A DNA stretch of 64,000 bases, taken from contig NZ_JAATJL010000001.1 in NCBI RefSeq assembly GCF_011927905.1, positions 3,658,001 to 3,722,000 of the forward strand, in the 5' to 3' direction. The position numbers and the translations under genes were made by a program. The notes under the pieces are model-generated. The model saw only the letters and a program-made list of their open reading frames with translations, was not told where the DNA came from and did not search any database. Below are positions 15,924 to 25,061 of this stretch, piece by piece. Numbering within the stretch: position 1 is the first letter of the stretch; the number at the start of each line of letters is the position of its first letter. Origin of the DNA: Arthrobacter pigmenti (GTDB taxonomy: Bacteria > Actinomycetota > Actinomycetes > Actinomycetales > Micrococcaceae).

Positions 15924-17737
15924 CACTTGCCCCCACCCTTGATCCGGCCACCGACGAGTTCCTCACGCCCGCCGTGTGGGCGGACGCCAACCGCCACCTC
16001 ACCTGCAAGGCCATCGCGGAGTTCGCCCACGAGCGCATCCTGGCTCCGGAGAACGCCGGCGGCGATGCCTACCTCCTCACATCCGACGACGACGCCGCCA
16101 CCTACCGTTTCACCGCACGTCGCCGCGCGCTGAATCACTGGAGTATCGACCCCGCGAGCCTTACCCGGGACGTGGACGGGGATCGGACCGAAATCGACGC
16201 ACAACTGTTCATTCTCGATACGAAGGACCGGCTCGGGATTCCCGATGATCTCCTGCCGGTGTACCTCGAGGAGATCAGCAGCACCCTTGCCGGGTCCAGC
16301 TACAAGCGTCAGTTCCAGCGCTACACCTCGGCCGAGCTGGCGGCAGGCGTGACGAATGGTGCGGATCAGGCGGCCGACTTTCAAGCCGTCGAGAGCTCCA
16401 TGACCGAGGGCCACCCGTGCTTCGTCGCGAATAACGGCCGCCTCGGTTTCGGCTCGGGGGACTATCTTGCCTACGCGCCCGAGTGCGGCCGGCCGATCCG
16501 CCTGGAGTGGATCGCAGTGCACCGTAACCGGGCAGCATTCACCGCCCTTTCGGGCCTGGACTACCGCGATCACCTGCTTGTCGAGCTGGGTGACCGCCTC
16601 GGGATCTTCGAAGCGGAGCTTGAGGTTCGAGGGTGCTCACCCGAGGACTACTTCCTCATGCCGGTGCACCCCTGGCAGTGGGAGAACAAGCTCCGCGTCA
16701 CCTTCGCGGGAGAGATCGCCAGCCGGAACATCGTGTACCTGGGCACCGGCGTCGAGCAGTATCAGGCCCAGCAGTCCATCCGCACCTTCTTCAACCGCGA
16801 CCACCCAGACCGGTCCTACGTGAAGACCTCCCTGTCCATCCTTAACATGGGGTTCATGCGCGGACTGTCCGCCGAGTACATGGCAGCGACTCCTGCCATC
16901 AACGAGTGGCTCGCCGCAGCGCTGAACCCGGACGCCGTGCTGCGCGAACGGGGTTTCACGCTGCTGCGTGAGACGGCTGCCATCGGATACCGACCACAGC
17001 ACCTCCACGCCGCAACCGCTCCAGGCTCGCCGTACCGGAAAATGCTCGCTGCGCTGTGGAGGGAGAGTCCGCTTCCACAGCTCGAAGACGGTGAACAGCT
17101 CATGACCATGGCGGCGCTGCTGCACCGCGACGTAGAGGGCATCTCGCTGGTCTCTGAGCTGGTACGGCGCTCAGGGCTGACCGGCGCGCAGTGGCTGCGC
17201 AGCTACGCCGACGCCTACCTGATCCCCGTGGCGCACTGCCTCTTCGCCTTTGAACTCGCTTTCATGCCGCACGGCGAGAATCTCATCCTGGTGCTGCGGG
17301 ACGGCGTTCCGGTCCGGGCGATCATGAAGGACCTCGGCGAGGAGATCGTTGTGATGGGCAGCCTCATGGACGTACCGGAGCACATTTCCCGCGTTCGGGC
17401 GGAGGTTCCGGAGAAGGAAAGGGCGCTCGCCATCTTCACGGATGTCATGGACTGCTTCCTACGATTCCTTGCGAGCACCATGGCCGACGACGGCATGCTG
17501 ACCGAGGGTGAATTCTGGGCCGTCATGGCCGGGGCTATCAAGGATTACCAGCGCGCTCATCCTGAACTGGCAGGGCAATTCGCGAAGTACGACCTCTTTG
17601 CCGGGGAGTTCGACCTCTCGTGCCTGAACCGCCTCCAGCTGCGTAACAACAAGCACATGCTGGACCTCACGGACCAGTCCGGAGGGCTCCAGTTCGCGGG
17701 AAAGCTCGCGAACCCACTCGCTGCCGCTCACCGGTGA
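15920..17737 (+). CDS. desD: NRPS-independent siderophore synthetase (IucA/IucC family)
   Basis: A 605-aa ATP-dependent NIS synthetase that joins hydroxamate units and, in desferrioxamine E pathways, closes the ring. Conserved segments are VHPWQWENKL, KTSLSILNMGFMRGLS, the acidic HGENLILVLRDG and the following IMKDLGEE. The C-terminal FerM-like iron-transport-associated region is also present. The length is normal. ATGA overlap with desC. No ferrisiderophore receptor, reductase or exporter follows, unlike the Streptomyces desEF neighbourhood. Confidence 0.93.
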   Translation: MTLAPTLDPATDEFLTPAVWADANRHLTCKAIAEFAHERILAPENAGGDAYLLTSDDDAATYRFTARRRALNHWSIDPASLTRDVDGDRTEIDAQLFILDTKDRLGIPDDLLPVYLEEISSTLAGSSYKRQFQRYTSAELAAGVTNGADQAADFQAVESSMTEGHPCFVANNGRLGFGSGDYLAYAPECGRPIRLEWIAVHRNRAAFTALSGLDYRDHLLVELGDRLGIFEAELEVRGCSPEDYFLMPVHPWQWENKLRVTFAGEIASRNIVYLGTGVEQYQAQQSIRTFFNRDHPDRSYVKTSLSILNMGFMRGLSAEYMAATPAINEWLAAALNPDAVLRERGFTLLRETAAIGYRPQHLHAATAPGSPYRKMLAALWRESPLPQLEDGEQLMTMAALLHRDVEGISLVSELVRRSGLTGAQWLRSYADAYLIPVAHCLFAFELAFMPHGENLILVLRDGVPVRAIMKDLGEEIVVMGSLMDVPEHISRVRAEVPEKERALAIFTDVMDCFLRFLASTMADDGMLTEGEFWAVMAGAIKDYQRAHPELAGQFAKYDLFAGEFDLSCLNRLQLRNNKHMLDLTDQSGGLQFAGKLANPLAAAHR

Positions 17738-18051
17738 CAAAAGCTCGGGCGGTCGTGTAGGTTGGAATGCATGGGAACAATAATTTTCGAGTGATTGCGC
17801 GTTTGAGGCGTTTCGTACGCCTGTCGCAACAAAGATAAAACCATCGAAAAGACCGTGTTGAGGCTGCTGCCTCCATGCTTGTTTCCACTTCTCCTGCGCT
17901 CGACCTTGCGCCTTGTCGGCTTTTCGAAGCCGTTTACCTGGCACTGCTGGTTTCGCAGGACCTTCCGGAACTGACTGGGTGAACAACCGGCGTTGTTCAC
18001 CTATCACGTTGGAAGTAAGTGGCCCACCGGTCACAACCGCTAAGGAGAGCC
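17738..18051. other. Intergenic region after desD with two hairpins
   Basis: There is no convincing gene. Two inverted repeats are visible: AGGCGT-ttcgt-ACGCCT (17806-17822), inside an outer TTGCG/CGCAA pair, and GGTGAACAAC-cggc-GTTGTTCACC (17978-18001). Neither has a T-tract. The first may end desD transcription; the second is close to the promoter of the next gene and could be an operator. Confidence 0.45.
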
Positions 18052-18261
18052 ATGACCCAGCAAGACAAACAAGAGCCCATGACCGTCCACGTAGCCGAAG
18101 ACGCAGCGAAGAAACTGGCGGATGACCCGCGTGCCCGTATGGCGCTTGCCAAGAAGAACCCCGCGTTCGGCGACCTGGACAGCGCCCACAGCACGGGCCG
18201 CCGGAAGAACGTCAATGCGAGCAACAAGCAGGGAAAACGGGAGAAGAAGGTGCGTTGGTAA
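18052..18261 (+). CDS. Small basic protein of unknown function
   Basis: A 69-aa hydrophilic protein. ATG 18052 has a strong ribosome site (TAAGGAGAG). The C-terminus is highly basic (NKQGKREKKVRW); the middle has alternating Lys/Asp/Ala. There is no signal peptide or membrane segment. It could bind nucleic acid or ribosomes, but no family was recognised. A clear terminator follows at 18297-18345, so it is a separate transcript. Confidence 0.6.
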   Translation: MTQQDKQEPMTVHVAEDAAKKLADDPRARMALAKKNPAFGDLDSAHSTGRRKNVNASNKQGKREKKVRW

Positions 18262-18296
18262 CGGCGGAACGTCCGCGCTCAAGAAGTTAAAGTGAA

Positions 18297-18345
18297 GCTG
18301 GCTCCGCGTTCTGCGTATGGGGGAATCGCAGAATGGGGAGCCAGC
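18297..18345 (+). terminator. Terminator after the small basic protein
   Basis: Two-part stem: GCTGGCTCC (18297-18305) pairs with 18337-18345, and inner TTCTGCG (18309-18315) pairs with CGCAGAA (18327-18333). GCTTTTAAC follows. Confidence 0.8.
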
Positions 18346-18397
18346 GCTTTTAACTATACTTCACTCCGGGGGTTGAAAGTCCAATCGAAAGGTGAGC

Positions 18398-19132
18398 ATG
18401 GCGGTCGCGGCTAAGGCGTTCCAATCGTGGCGCGCCCGGATCGCCCCCGACGCATCGGTTTCCGAACTTTGCAGGCAGGCCGACATCAAGCGCTCCACGC
18501 TCGCGCAGCAGCTGGTGCGGGGCAAAGTGTCCGTGGAGACCGTGGTCCGCATCGCCAGGGCCTACCGTATTTCTCCGGTACTGGCGCTGAGCGAGTTCGA
18601 TGACTACGGTGACCTCGCCGAGCACACTCAACCACCAGCACCTGCCGAATATCTCAGCCAGGTTTCCCCGATGGATCTGCTACGGCTCATCGTAGGGCGC
18701 AGCGACGAAATCGACTGCGTGGGCCAGCCGCTCAGCTTTGCACTGGCGCCCATGCCGCACCGGTACTCCGTACGGACCTGGTTCGACGCCGTGGATCCCG
18801 GGGACCTTCGCCAAAGTCTCGCGGCGAGAACCGGCGTAGCGCCCCAGAATCTCTCGGCGCAGCTGAGTGCGGGCAGGCTCAGCACGCAGTTGTCGGTCGA
18901 AGCGGCACGGATCTCAGAGGTTTCGCTGACCAGCGGGCTCGTTGTCACCGGCCTGCTGACGCCGGACGAAGGCGGCTGGCGCACGGATGGTCGGGAAAGC
19001 GCCCTCAGCCATCTGCCGGATTCTGAGCTCATTCTGCTGGCCCGGGATTGGTTGGACGGACTCGGCAAGCAGCTGCGCCGTCAGGAGCAGGACAGCTCAC
19101 ACGACCAAACCCTGTGGGAGAACCTCGGATGA
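18398..19132 (+). CDS. Helix-turn-helix (XRE-like) regulator-type protein
   Basis: A 244-aa protein. ATG 18398 follows AAAGGTGA; GTG 18392 is also possible. Residues about 20-58 (SVSELCRQADIKRSTLAQQLVRGKVSVETVVRIARAY, given here as the region from SVSELC to ARAY) look like an XRE/lambda-type helix-turn-helix. A second region about 140-195 (ARTGVAPQNLSAQLSAGRLS) repeats the same layout, so it may carry two HTH modules. It overlaps the following membrane-protein gene (ATGA), so the two are translationally coupled and probably act together. Confidence 0.65.
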   Translation: MAVAAKAFQSWRARIAPDASVSELCRQADIKRSTLAQQLVRGKVSVETVVRIARAYRISPVLALSEFDDYGDLAEHTQPPAPAEYLSQVSPMDLLRLIVGRSDEIDCVGQPLSFALAPMPHRYSVRTWFDAVDPGDLRQSLAARTGVAPQNLSAQLSAGRLSTQLSVEAARISEVSLTSGLVVTGLLTPDEGGWRTDGRESALSHLPDSELILLARDWLDGLGKQLRRQEQDSSHDQTLWENLG

Positions 19133-19869
19133 GCGGCGGAGCAATTATCCAGTGGGTCGCACTGATCCTGTGCGTTGTGTTCGCCGCGATCCGGCTGCCG
19201 GATGCGCTCCGCGGCAGGGGTCGCGGCGTCTTCCTCGTCCTCGTCCTGTTTGCCGTGGCTGTCTCGCTGAGCATCGCCCCGATCTACCTCTTTGTCGACC
19301 AATTGCTGGGCGGAGTCAACGTTGCGAACCTGATCATCCGGCTGAGCCTGTACTCGATCGTGATCCTGCTGGGTATGCGGTGCGCGGCGGCGTTCCGTTC
19401 ACAGCGGGCACAAAAGCTCATTGCCGGTCCGGCAGGGATAGCCGCCCTGGCGCTCGCCGTCGTCGTTACTGTTGTTCTGTTCGTGGTGAGCGATCTACCG
19501 GAGAGCTCTACGGGTCTTCGGGGATTCACGGGCCAGGACACGGTGGTGTGGTATCAAAATATGGGCCGTCTCTATCCGGCCTACGTCGCGGCGTGCCTGC
19601 TGGTGCCGACGGCGGCAGAAGTGGGGAACCGGCTCTCCCGCCCGGTTCATCGGCTGGCGTCCGGCCTGATCTTCGCGGGCTTTTTCATGGTCCTGATCTT
19701 CGCGGTCCTGAGCCTCTTCCCGCTCTCCCTCGGGCGGGCGGGGGTGCTGTTGTCGTTCGGCTCCATCGTCCTGGTCACCACTGGTCTCACGATGATTTGG
19801 GCGTCACGACGGCGTGCAGCGAAGGAAACTCCCCGCAGTTTCCTCGCCCGGGACCAGCGCCCCCTTTAG
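19129..19869 (+). CDS. Polytopic membrane protein coupled to the HTH gene
   Basis: A 246-aa protein with about seven hydrophobic helices starting at residue 6. ATG 19129 overlaps the preceding stop. Actinobacteria often pair small regulators with 7-helix membrane proteins of unknown role (MAB_1171c-like arrangement); the resemblance here is only in layout. No catalytic or transport motif was recognised. It ends before a bidirectional hairpin at 19991-20024. Confidence 0.7.
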   Translation: MSGGAIIQWVALILCVVFAAIRLPDALRGRGRGVFLVLVLFAVAVSLSIAPIYLFVDQLLGGVNVANLIIRLSLYSIVILLGMRCAAAFRSQRAQKLIAGPAGIAALALAVVVTVVLFVVSDLPESSTGLRGFTGQDTVVWYQNMGRLYPAYVAACLLVPTAAEVGNRLSRPVHRLASGLIFAGFFMVLIFAVLSLFPLSLGRAGVLLSFGSIVLVTTGLTMIWASRRRAAKETPRSFLARDQRPL

Positions 19870-19990
19870 TCCTTTCGGATGATTTATGCCGGAGTTTCCC
19901 GAAATACTGTTCACGTTTTCATCCTGCTGTGCCAAAATTATGATTATGTAACTCCCGGTGACCGTGGGGGGTTAGCGGGTTACACAGCGG

Positions 19991-20024
19991 TAGGTGCGTC
20001 CATTAGAACGGGTGGACGCACCTA
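19991..20024. terminator. Bidirectional terminator between convergent genes
   Basis: Eleven-base-pair stem TAGGTGCGTCC / GGACGCACCTA with a 12-nt loop, between the membrane-protein gene (plus) and ptsH (minus). Confidence 0.75.
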
Positions 20025-20037
20025 TTCCCGTTAAGGG

Positions 20038-20313
20038 CTACGCGTCGTGGTCGGTTTCCAGGATCCGGACGAGCGTGTCCAACGCTTCCCCGGCGCCGTC
20101 GTCGTCGCTCCTGAGAACCACCACGTCGCCGTGTTCGGCGCCAAGGCTCATTAGCGAGAGGATGCTTGAGGCGTCCAGGGCCTCATCGGCCGGGCTGTCC
20201 TCGCGGGCAATGGTCACCTCCACGGGGAGTTCACCTGCCGCTTCGGCGAAGATGGCGGCCGGGCGTGCATGCAGGCCTACGCGGCTGGCTACGGTTGCTG
20301 TGCGCTCGATCAT
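20038..20313 (-). CDS. ptsH: Phosphocarrier protein HPr
   Basis: A 91-aa cytosolic phosphocarrier of the sugar phosphotransferase system. The active-site histidine is H15 in GLHARPAA. A serine pair at S49/S50 (DASSILSL) matches the regulatory Ser-46 region of Firmicute HPr, although HPr kinase is generally absent from actinobacteria. The C-terminus carries an acidic insertion (SDDDGAG). It is the last gene of the fru-pts operon, 21 bp after ptsI. Confidence 0.95.
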   Translation of the reverse strand: MIERTATVASRVGLHARPAAIFAEAAGELPVEVTIAREDSPADEALDASSILSLMSLGAEHGDVVVLRSDDDGAGEALDTLVRILETDHDA

Positions 20314-20334
20314 GATGTTCCTTTGGTTGGTGGT

Positions 20335-22023
20335 TTAGAGACCGAGGGTCTCGAGAATGGGCAGGCCTGCACGTACTGCGGTGCGTGCCTCAAGGGCGCT
20401 GGGAGCCCCGAGTGCCTGTTCGGCCAGTTTCCGGGCTTCGTCCAGGGAGACCGAGGCCAGCACTGCTGCGACACCGGCGAGGGCGCGGGCGCTCATGGAC
20501 AGCGTGTCGACGCCCAGACCCACCAGTACGACGGCGAGGGCCGGGTCCGCGGCGGCCTCGCCGCAGACACCCACGGACTTGTTGCCGTTCTCGTGCGCGG
20601 CCGCAGCTCCCGCGACGGTCTGCTTGATGAGCTGGAGCACCGCCGGCTGCCACGGATCGTTCAGCGCCGCGAGGGGGCCGAGTTGCCGGTCCGCTGCCAT
20701 CACGTACTGGGTCAGGTCATTGGTGCCGATCGAGGCGAACTGCACGTTGCGCAGGATGCTCTCGGCGGTCAGCGCCGCGGACGGCACCTCGACCATCACC
20801 CCGGGAACCTGCAGCCCGGCGGCAGCACAGGAATCGGCGAACCGGTGCGCCTCGTCCGCCGTTGCGATCATCGGTGCCATGACCCACACCTCGGTTTCGG
20901 CGCCGTCGGCTGCTTCTGCGATCGCCTTGAGTTGGCGATCGAGCACGCCGGGCGTGGCGAGTTCCGTCCGGTAGCCTCGCACACCGAGTGCCGGATTGGG
21001 TTCGGTCGCGTCGGTGAGGAAGGGTAGCGGCTTGTCAGCACCGGCGTCGAGCGTCCGCACTACTACCTTGCCGTGCGGGAAGGCATCGAACACCTCACGG
21101 TAGGCGGCAGCCTGCTCGGCGACGGCCGGTTCGGTGTCGCGGTCAAGGAAGCAGAACTCAGTCCGGAGCAGACCAACCCCTTCCGCCCCGGCGTCGGCCG
21201 CCTTGCGGGCGTCCGCACCCGAGCCAACGTTGGCGAGGAGCGGCACCCGGTGGCCGTCCGTCGTCGTGCAGGTACCGCTGTAGGAACCCAGGGCGCGTGA
21301 CTGCTCGGACCAGATGGCAGCGGCGGTGCGTTCGACGTCGCCGGGATTGGTGAGCACCGAACCGGCGGCGCCGTCCACGAAGACTTCGGTGCCGTCGTCG
21401 ATCCCGTCCACACCATGGACGGCGACGACGGCGGGCAGGCCGAGCGCGCGCGCGAGGATGGCGGTGTGGGACTGCGGCCCGCCGGAGCCCGTGACGAGCG
21501 CGAGGACCAGATCCGGGTTGAGCGTTGCGGTGTCCGCCGGAGCCAGGTCCTCCGCCGCAAGGACGAAGGGAGTCTCCGACGCCGGGATGCCCGGCGCGGG
21601 CAGACCGCGTAGTTCAGCGACGATGCGGGAGCGGACGTCGAGGACGTCCTGGGTGCGTTCGGCCATGTAGCCGCCCAACCCGCGCAGCATGTCCGCCACC
21701 TGGGCGCCCGCCTCCCACACCGCGCGCTCCGCGGACGTTCCGGCCACCACAAGCGTGTTGGCTGATTTCAGCAGCATGGGATCAGCGGCCATCATCGCCG
21801 TGGCCTCGAGGACCGCCTTCGCGTCACCGGTTGCCGATTCGGCGCGTCCGCGCAGCTCGGCCTGAACGGCTTTGGCGGCTGCCAACAGGTGCGCGGTTTC
21901 GTCATCGACAGTGGTGTCCGACCACCGTTCACCTGCCGGCGGCTCCGCGACAGCGCGGGGCATCTGCCGTACCGGACCGATCACCCGGCCCGGGCTCACT
22001 CCCACTCCAACGAATGTGCTCAT
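20335..22023 (-). CDS. ptsI: PTS enzyme I (PEP-protein phosphotransferase)
   Basis: A 562-aa enzyme that transfers phosphate from phosphoenolpyruvate to HPr. The phosphorylated histidine is H186 in SGGPQSHTAILAR. The PEP-binding half shows GVGLLRTEFCFLDRD and the C-terminal signature FASIGTNDLTQYVMAADR followed by CGEAAADP. It lies between fruA (23-bp gap) and ptsH, so general PTS proteins are made together with the fructose permease. Confidence 0.96.
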   Translation of the reverse strand: MSTFVGVGVSPGRVIGPVRQMPRAVAEPPAGERWSDTTVDDETAHLLAAAKAVQAELRGRAESATGDAKAVLEATAMMAADPMLLKSANTLVVAGTSAERAVWEAGAQVADMLRGLGGYMAERTQDVLDVRSRIVAELRGLPAPGIPASETPFVLAAEDLAPADTATLNPDLVLALVTGSGGPQSHTAILARALGLPAVVAVHGVDGIDDGTEVFVDGAAGSVLTNPGDVERTAAAIWSEQSRALGSYSGTCTTTDGHRVPLLANVGSGADARKAADAGAEGVGLLRTEFCFLDRDTEPAVAEQAAAYREVFDAFPHGKVVVRTLDAGADKPLPFLTDATEPNPALGVRGYRTELATPGVLDRQLKAIAEAADGAETEVWVMAPMIATADEAHRFADSCAAAGLQVPGVMVEVPSAALTAESILRNVQFASIGTNDLTQYVMAADRQLGPLAALNDPWQPAVLQLIKQTVAGAAAAHENGNKSVGVCGEAAADPALAVVLVGLGVDTLSMSARALAGVAAVLASVSLDEARKLAEQALGAPSALEARTAVRAGLPILETLGL

Positions 22024-22046
22024 TGCTCCAACTCCTCAGGTAGGGA

Positions 22047-24077
22047 CTAGGCGGCAACCGGCTCGGAGGCCTTTGCTTCTGCCGGCTTGCTGCGGACCGC
22101 GAACCTCTTCAGGGCCACCACCGCAAGGGCCGAAATCACCATGCCCACGAGGATCGATACAACAAACATAATCACGTTGCCGATGGCGAAGAACACGAAG
22201 ATGCCGCCGTGAGGAGCCTGTGAGGTGACGCCGGTACCCATCACGAGCGCTCCGGTGACCGCAGCACCGAGCATGCCAGCGGGAATGACGCGCAGCGGGT
22301 CGGCGGCGGCGAACGGGATTGCGCCCTCGGAAATGAACGCGGAACCGAGCAGCCAGGCGGCCTTGCCGTTCTCCCGCTCAGCCAGGGAGAAACGACGGCG
22401 GTCAATCACGGTTGCCAGTGCCATCGCCAGCGGCGGAACCATTCCCGCTGCCATGACGGCGGCCATGATCTGCCACGGAGCCTGGTTATCCACCGTGCCG
22501 GCACCGAGTCCGGCGACCGCGAACGCGTAGGCCACTTTGTTGATGGGTCCGCCGAGGTCGATCGCCATCATGAGTCCGAGGATGATGCCGAGCAACACGG
22601 CTCCGGTGCCAGTCAGCCCGGAGAGCCAGTTGTTCAGGGCGACGGTCAATGCGGCAATCGGTCCGCCGAGCACCAGGATCATGAGACCTGACGCCACTAT
22701 GGAAGCTCCGAGCGGGATGATCACCACGGGCATGAGGCCGCGCAGCCAGCGTGGGACGGCAAGCTTGCCGATCTTCATCGCTACGTAACCGGCAAGGAGA
22801 CCGCCGACGATCGCGCCGAGGAACCCTGCGCCCATGAAGCCGGCGACCGCACCTGCCACGAAGCCCGGCGCAATACCGGGACGGTCAGCCAGGGCGTACG
22901 CGATGTAACCGGCCAATGCGGGGACAAGGAAGCTCATTGAAAGGCTGCCGATTTTGAACAGCACCGCGCCGAGGTAGGCGCCGACCGCGCCCTTGGCAGT
23001 CTCCGGGAACTCTGTCGGCAGGTTCCACAGGGTGTTGTTGACCACCATGTCATCGGCGAAGTTCGTGATGTCGTAGCCGCCGAGGAGGAAGCCGAGCGCA
23101 ATGAGGAGGCCACCGCCGGCCACGAACGGAATCATGTAGCTCACGCCGGTGAGCAGTGCCCGCTTGAGCTGGCCGCCCAGGCGCTCGCCTCCGTCGTCGT
23201 CCTGGGTGTCCGGGGAATTCGAGTCCGGGACGCGGCGCGCATTGGGATTGTCGGCGGCAGCGAGGGCTTCCTCGACCATGACGCCGGGCTCGTCGATGCC
23301 GCGCTTCACAGGCGCGTTGATCACGGGCTTGCCGGCGAAGCGGTGCTTGTCGCGGACATCGACATCGACGGCGAAGATCACCGCATCCGCCGCGGCGATC
23401 ACCGACGGGTCCAGGGGAGTGGAGGCCGATGAGCCCTGCGTCTCCACCTGCAGGTCCACGCCGCGCTCCTTGGCGGCGGCAACGAGTGAATCCGCGGCCA
23501 TGTAGGTGTGGGCGATACCGGTGGGGCAGGCGGTGACCGCGACAATGCGTTTGGTGCGTGCGGCGGTGGGCGGCGTCGTCGTGTCCGGGTCCGTGGCTGC
23601 CGGCTGCGCGGATGTCTTGGCCGGCGCGGTTTCGAGGGCACCCTCCACCAGGTCCACGACTTCCTGCCGCGTGCTTGCAGAACGAAGCGCGGCGGTGAAG
23701 TCCTTCTTGATGAGGGAGCGGGCGAGCTTGGAGAGCAGCTTCAGGTGCGCCTGGTCTGCGCCCTCGGGGGCGGCGATGAAGAAGATGAGGTCCGCCGGGC
23801 CGTCCTTGGCGCCGAAATCGACCTTCGGCTGCAGTCGGGCCATGACGAGCGTCGGTTCGGTGACTGCGGTGGACCGGCAGTGCGGAATAGCGATTCCGCC
23901 GGGGATCCCGGTGGCAGTCTTCTCCTCGCGGGCGAGGGCATCGGCGAACAGGCCTTCCACCTGGCTCGCGCGGCCCTGCGCAACCACCAGTTCGGCGAGC
24001 CGGCGGATGACGCCTGCGCGGTCGTCGCCCAGGGACTCATCGAGCACCACAAGGTCAGAGGTAATCAGAGCGGACAT
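22047..24077 (-). CDS. fruA: Fructose-specific PTS permease EIIABC
   Basis: A 676-aa fused PTS permease that imports fructose as fructose 1-phosphate. Order: EIIA (phospho-histidine H66 in IAIPHCRS), linker, EIIB (phospho-cysteine C184 in VTACPTGIAHTYMAA), then a membrane EIIC domain of about nine to ten helices from residue ~310. An acidic linker (DTQDDDGGERLGG) precedes EIIC. It lies downstream of fruK by 21 bp and before ptsI. Confidence 0.96.
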   Translation of the reverse strand: MSALITSDLVVLDESLGDDRAGVIRRLAELVVAQGRASQVEGLFADALAREEKTATGIPGGIAIPHCRSTAVTEPTLVMARLQPKVDFGAKDGPADLIFFIAAPEGADQAHLKLLSKLARSLIKKDFTAALRSASTRQEVVDLVEGALETAPAKTSAQPAATDPDTTTPPTAARTKRIVAVTACPTGIAHTYMAADSLVAAAKERGVDLQVETQGSSASTPLDPSVIAAADAVIFAVDVDVRDKHRFAGKPVINAPVKRGIDEPGVMVEEALAAADNPNARRVPDSNSPDTQDDDGGERLGGQLKRALLTGVSYMIPFVAGGGLLIALGFLLGGYDITNFADDMVVNNTLWNLPTEFPETAKGAVGAYLGAVLFKIGSLSMSFLVPALAGYIAYALADRPGIAPGFVAGAVAGFMGAGFLGAIVGGLLAGYVAMKIGKLAVPRWLRGLMPVVIIPLGASIVASGLMILVLGGPIAALTVALNNWLSGLTGTGAVLLGIILGLMMAIDLGGPINKVAYAFAVAGLGAGTVDNQAPWQIMAAVMAAGMVPPLAMALATVIDRRRFSLAERENGKAAWLLGSAFISEGAIPFAAADPLRVIPAGMLGAAVTGALVMGTGVTSQAPHGGIFVFFAIGNVIMFVVSILVGMVISALAVVALKRFAVRSKPAEAKASEPVAA

Positions 24078-24098
24078 TGTTCTTCCTTAGAAACGAAG

Positions 24099-25061
24099 TC
24101 AGTTGACTGGGGCAAGTGCGCGGACGACGACGGCGCCCGGCGTGGTTTGGTGAAGTGCCGGCACGGTGGATCCCGGTAGGGATGCCGCGGCGGAGCCGTG
24201 TGCCACCGCCTGGCGGAGGCAATCGGGTGCGCTCCCGCCGCTGGTGTGCGCCAGGAGGTAGCCGGCGAGGGCGGAATCTCCCGCGCCGACCGTGGAAAGA
24301 GCAGTAATTGGAGGGTGCTGTGCGTGCCAGGCGCCGTCCGCCGTCACCAGCAGGGCGCCCTTCGAGCCAAGTGTGGCGAGCACCGAACGGACTCCGCGAC
24401 CCAGCAGCCGGGTTGCTGCTTCGACGGCGAGGCCTTCGTTGTCCTCAAGGCTGTTGCCCTCGCCCAGGCCGGTGAGCTGGGAAAGCTCCTCGGCATTGGG
24501 TTTGAGGAGGTCCGGGGCTGCGCCCTCGTTGATAGCGGCGACCAGGGCGGCCTCGGAAGCATCCAGTGCGATCAACGGTGAGCGCTCGCCGTAGCGGGAG
24601 CGTACGGCGCGAACCACTGTTGCGTAGAAGTCTTGGTTGAGGCCGGGCGGAAGCGAGCCTGCCAGAACCAGCCAGGCCGCGCCGTCGGACTTCTCCACCA
24701 CGAGCTCGATCAGCGCGTCGGCTTCCCGCCGATCCAGCACCGGGCCCGGTTCATTGATCTTGGTGGTGGTGCCGTCCGGCTCGGTGATGGTGACGTTGCT
24801 GCGCAGCCGGGCCGGGATGGGAAGGTTGCGGTAGGGGACACCGGCGGATTGGAGCCCGGTGAGGACGGGATCGTCGTCGTTCCCAGGCAGGATAGCCAGT
24901 GCCTCCGCTCCACCGGCCGATAACGCGCGGCACACATTCACGCCCTTGCCGCCGGACTCCTCGCGGTTCGCGGTAGCGCGCTGTACGGCGCCGCGGGTGA
25001 GGCCAGCCGCGAGTTCGATGGTGCGGTCCAGGCTCGGGTTTGCGGTCAGGGTGACGATCAT
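24099..25061 (-). CDS. fruK: 1-phosphofructokinase (PfkB family)
   Basis: A 320-aa ribokinase-family sugar kinase that converts fructose 1-phosphate to fructose 1,6-bisphosphate. Family motifs are the N-terminal NPSLDRTIEL, the GGKGVNVCRAL glycine pair, and the C-terminal anion-hole TVGAGDSALAGYL with the catalytic Asp. ATG 25061 overlaps the fruR stop by 4 bp. The substrate is assigned from the fru context as well as the motifs. Confidence 0.95.
   Translation of the reverse strand: MIVTLTANPSLDRTIELAAGLTRGAVQRATANREESGGKGVNVCRALSAGGAEALAILPGNDDDPVLTGLQSAGVPYRNLPIPARLRSNVTITEPDGTTTKINEPGPVLDRREADALIELVVEKSDGAAWLVLAGSLPPGLNQDFYATVVRAVRSRYGERSPLIALDASEAALVAAINEGAAPDLLKPNAEELSQLTGLGEGNSLEDNEGLAVEAATRLLGRGVRSVLATLGSKGALLVTADGAWHAQHPPITALSTVGAGDSALAGYLLAHTSGGSAPDCLRQAVAHGSAAASLPGSTVPALHQTTPGAVVVRALAPVN

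Noticed and set aside
19048..19128. Longer start for the 7-helix membrane protein
   Set aside because: The upstream part of the frame overlaps the HTH gene and is not hydrophobic; ATG 19129 in the ATGA overlap is the natural start.
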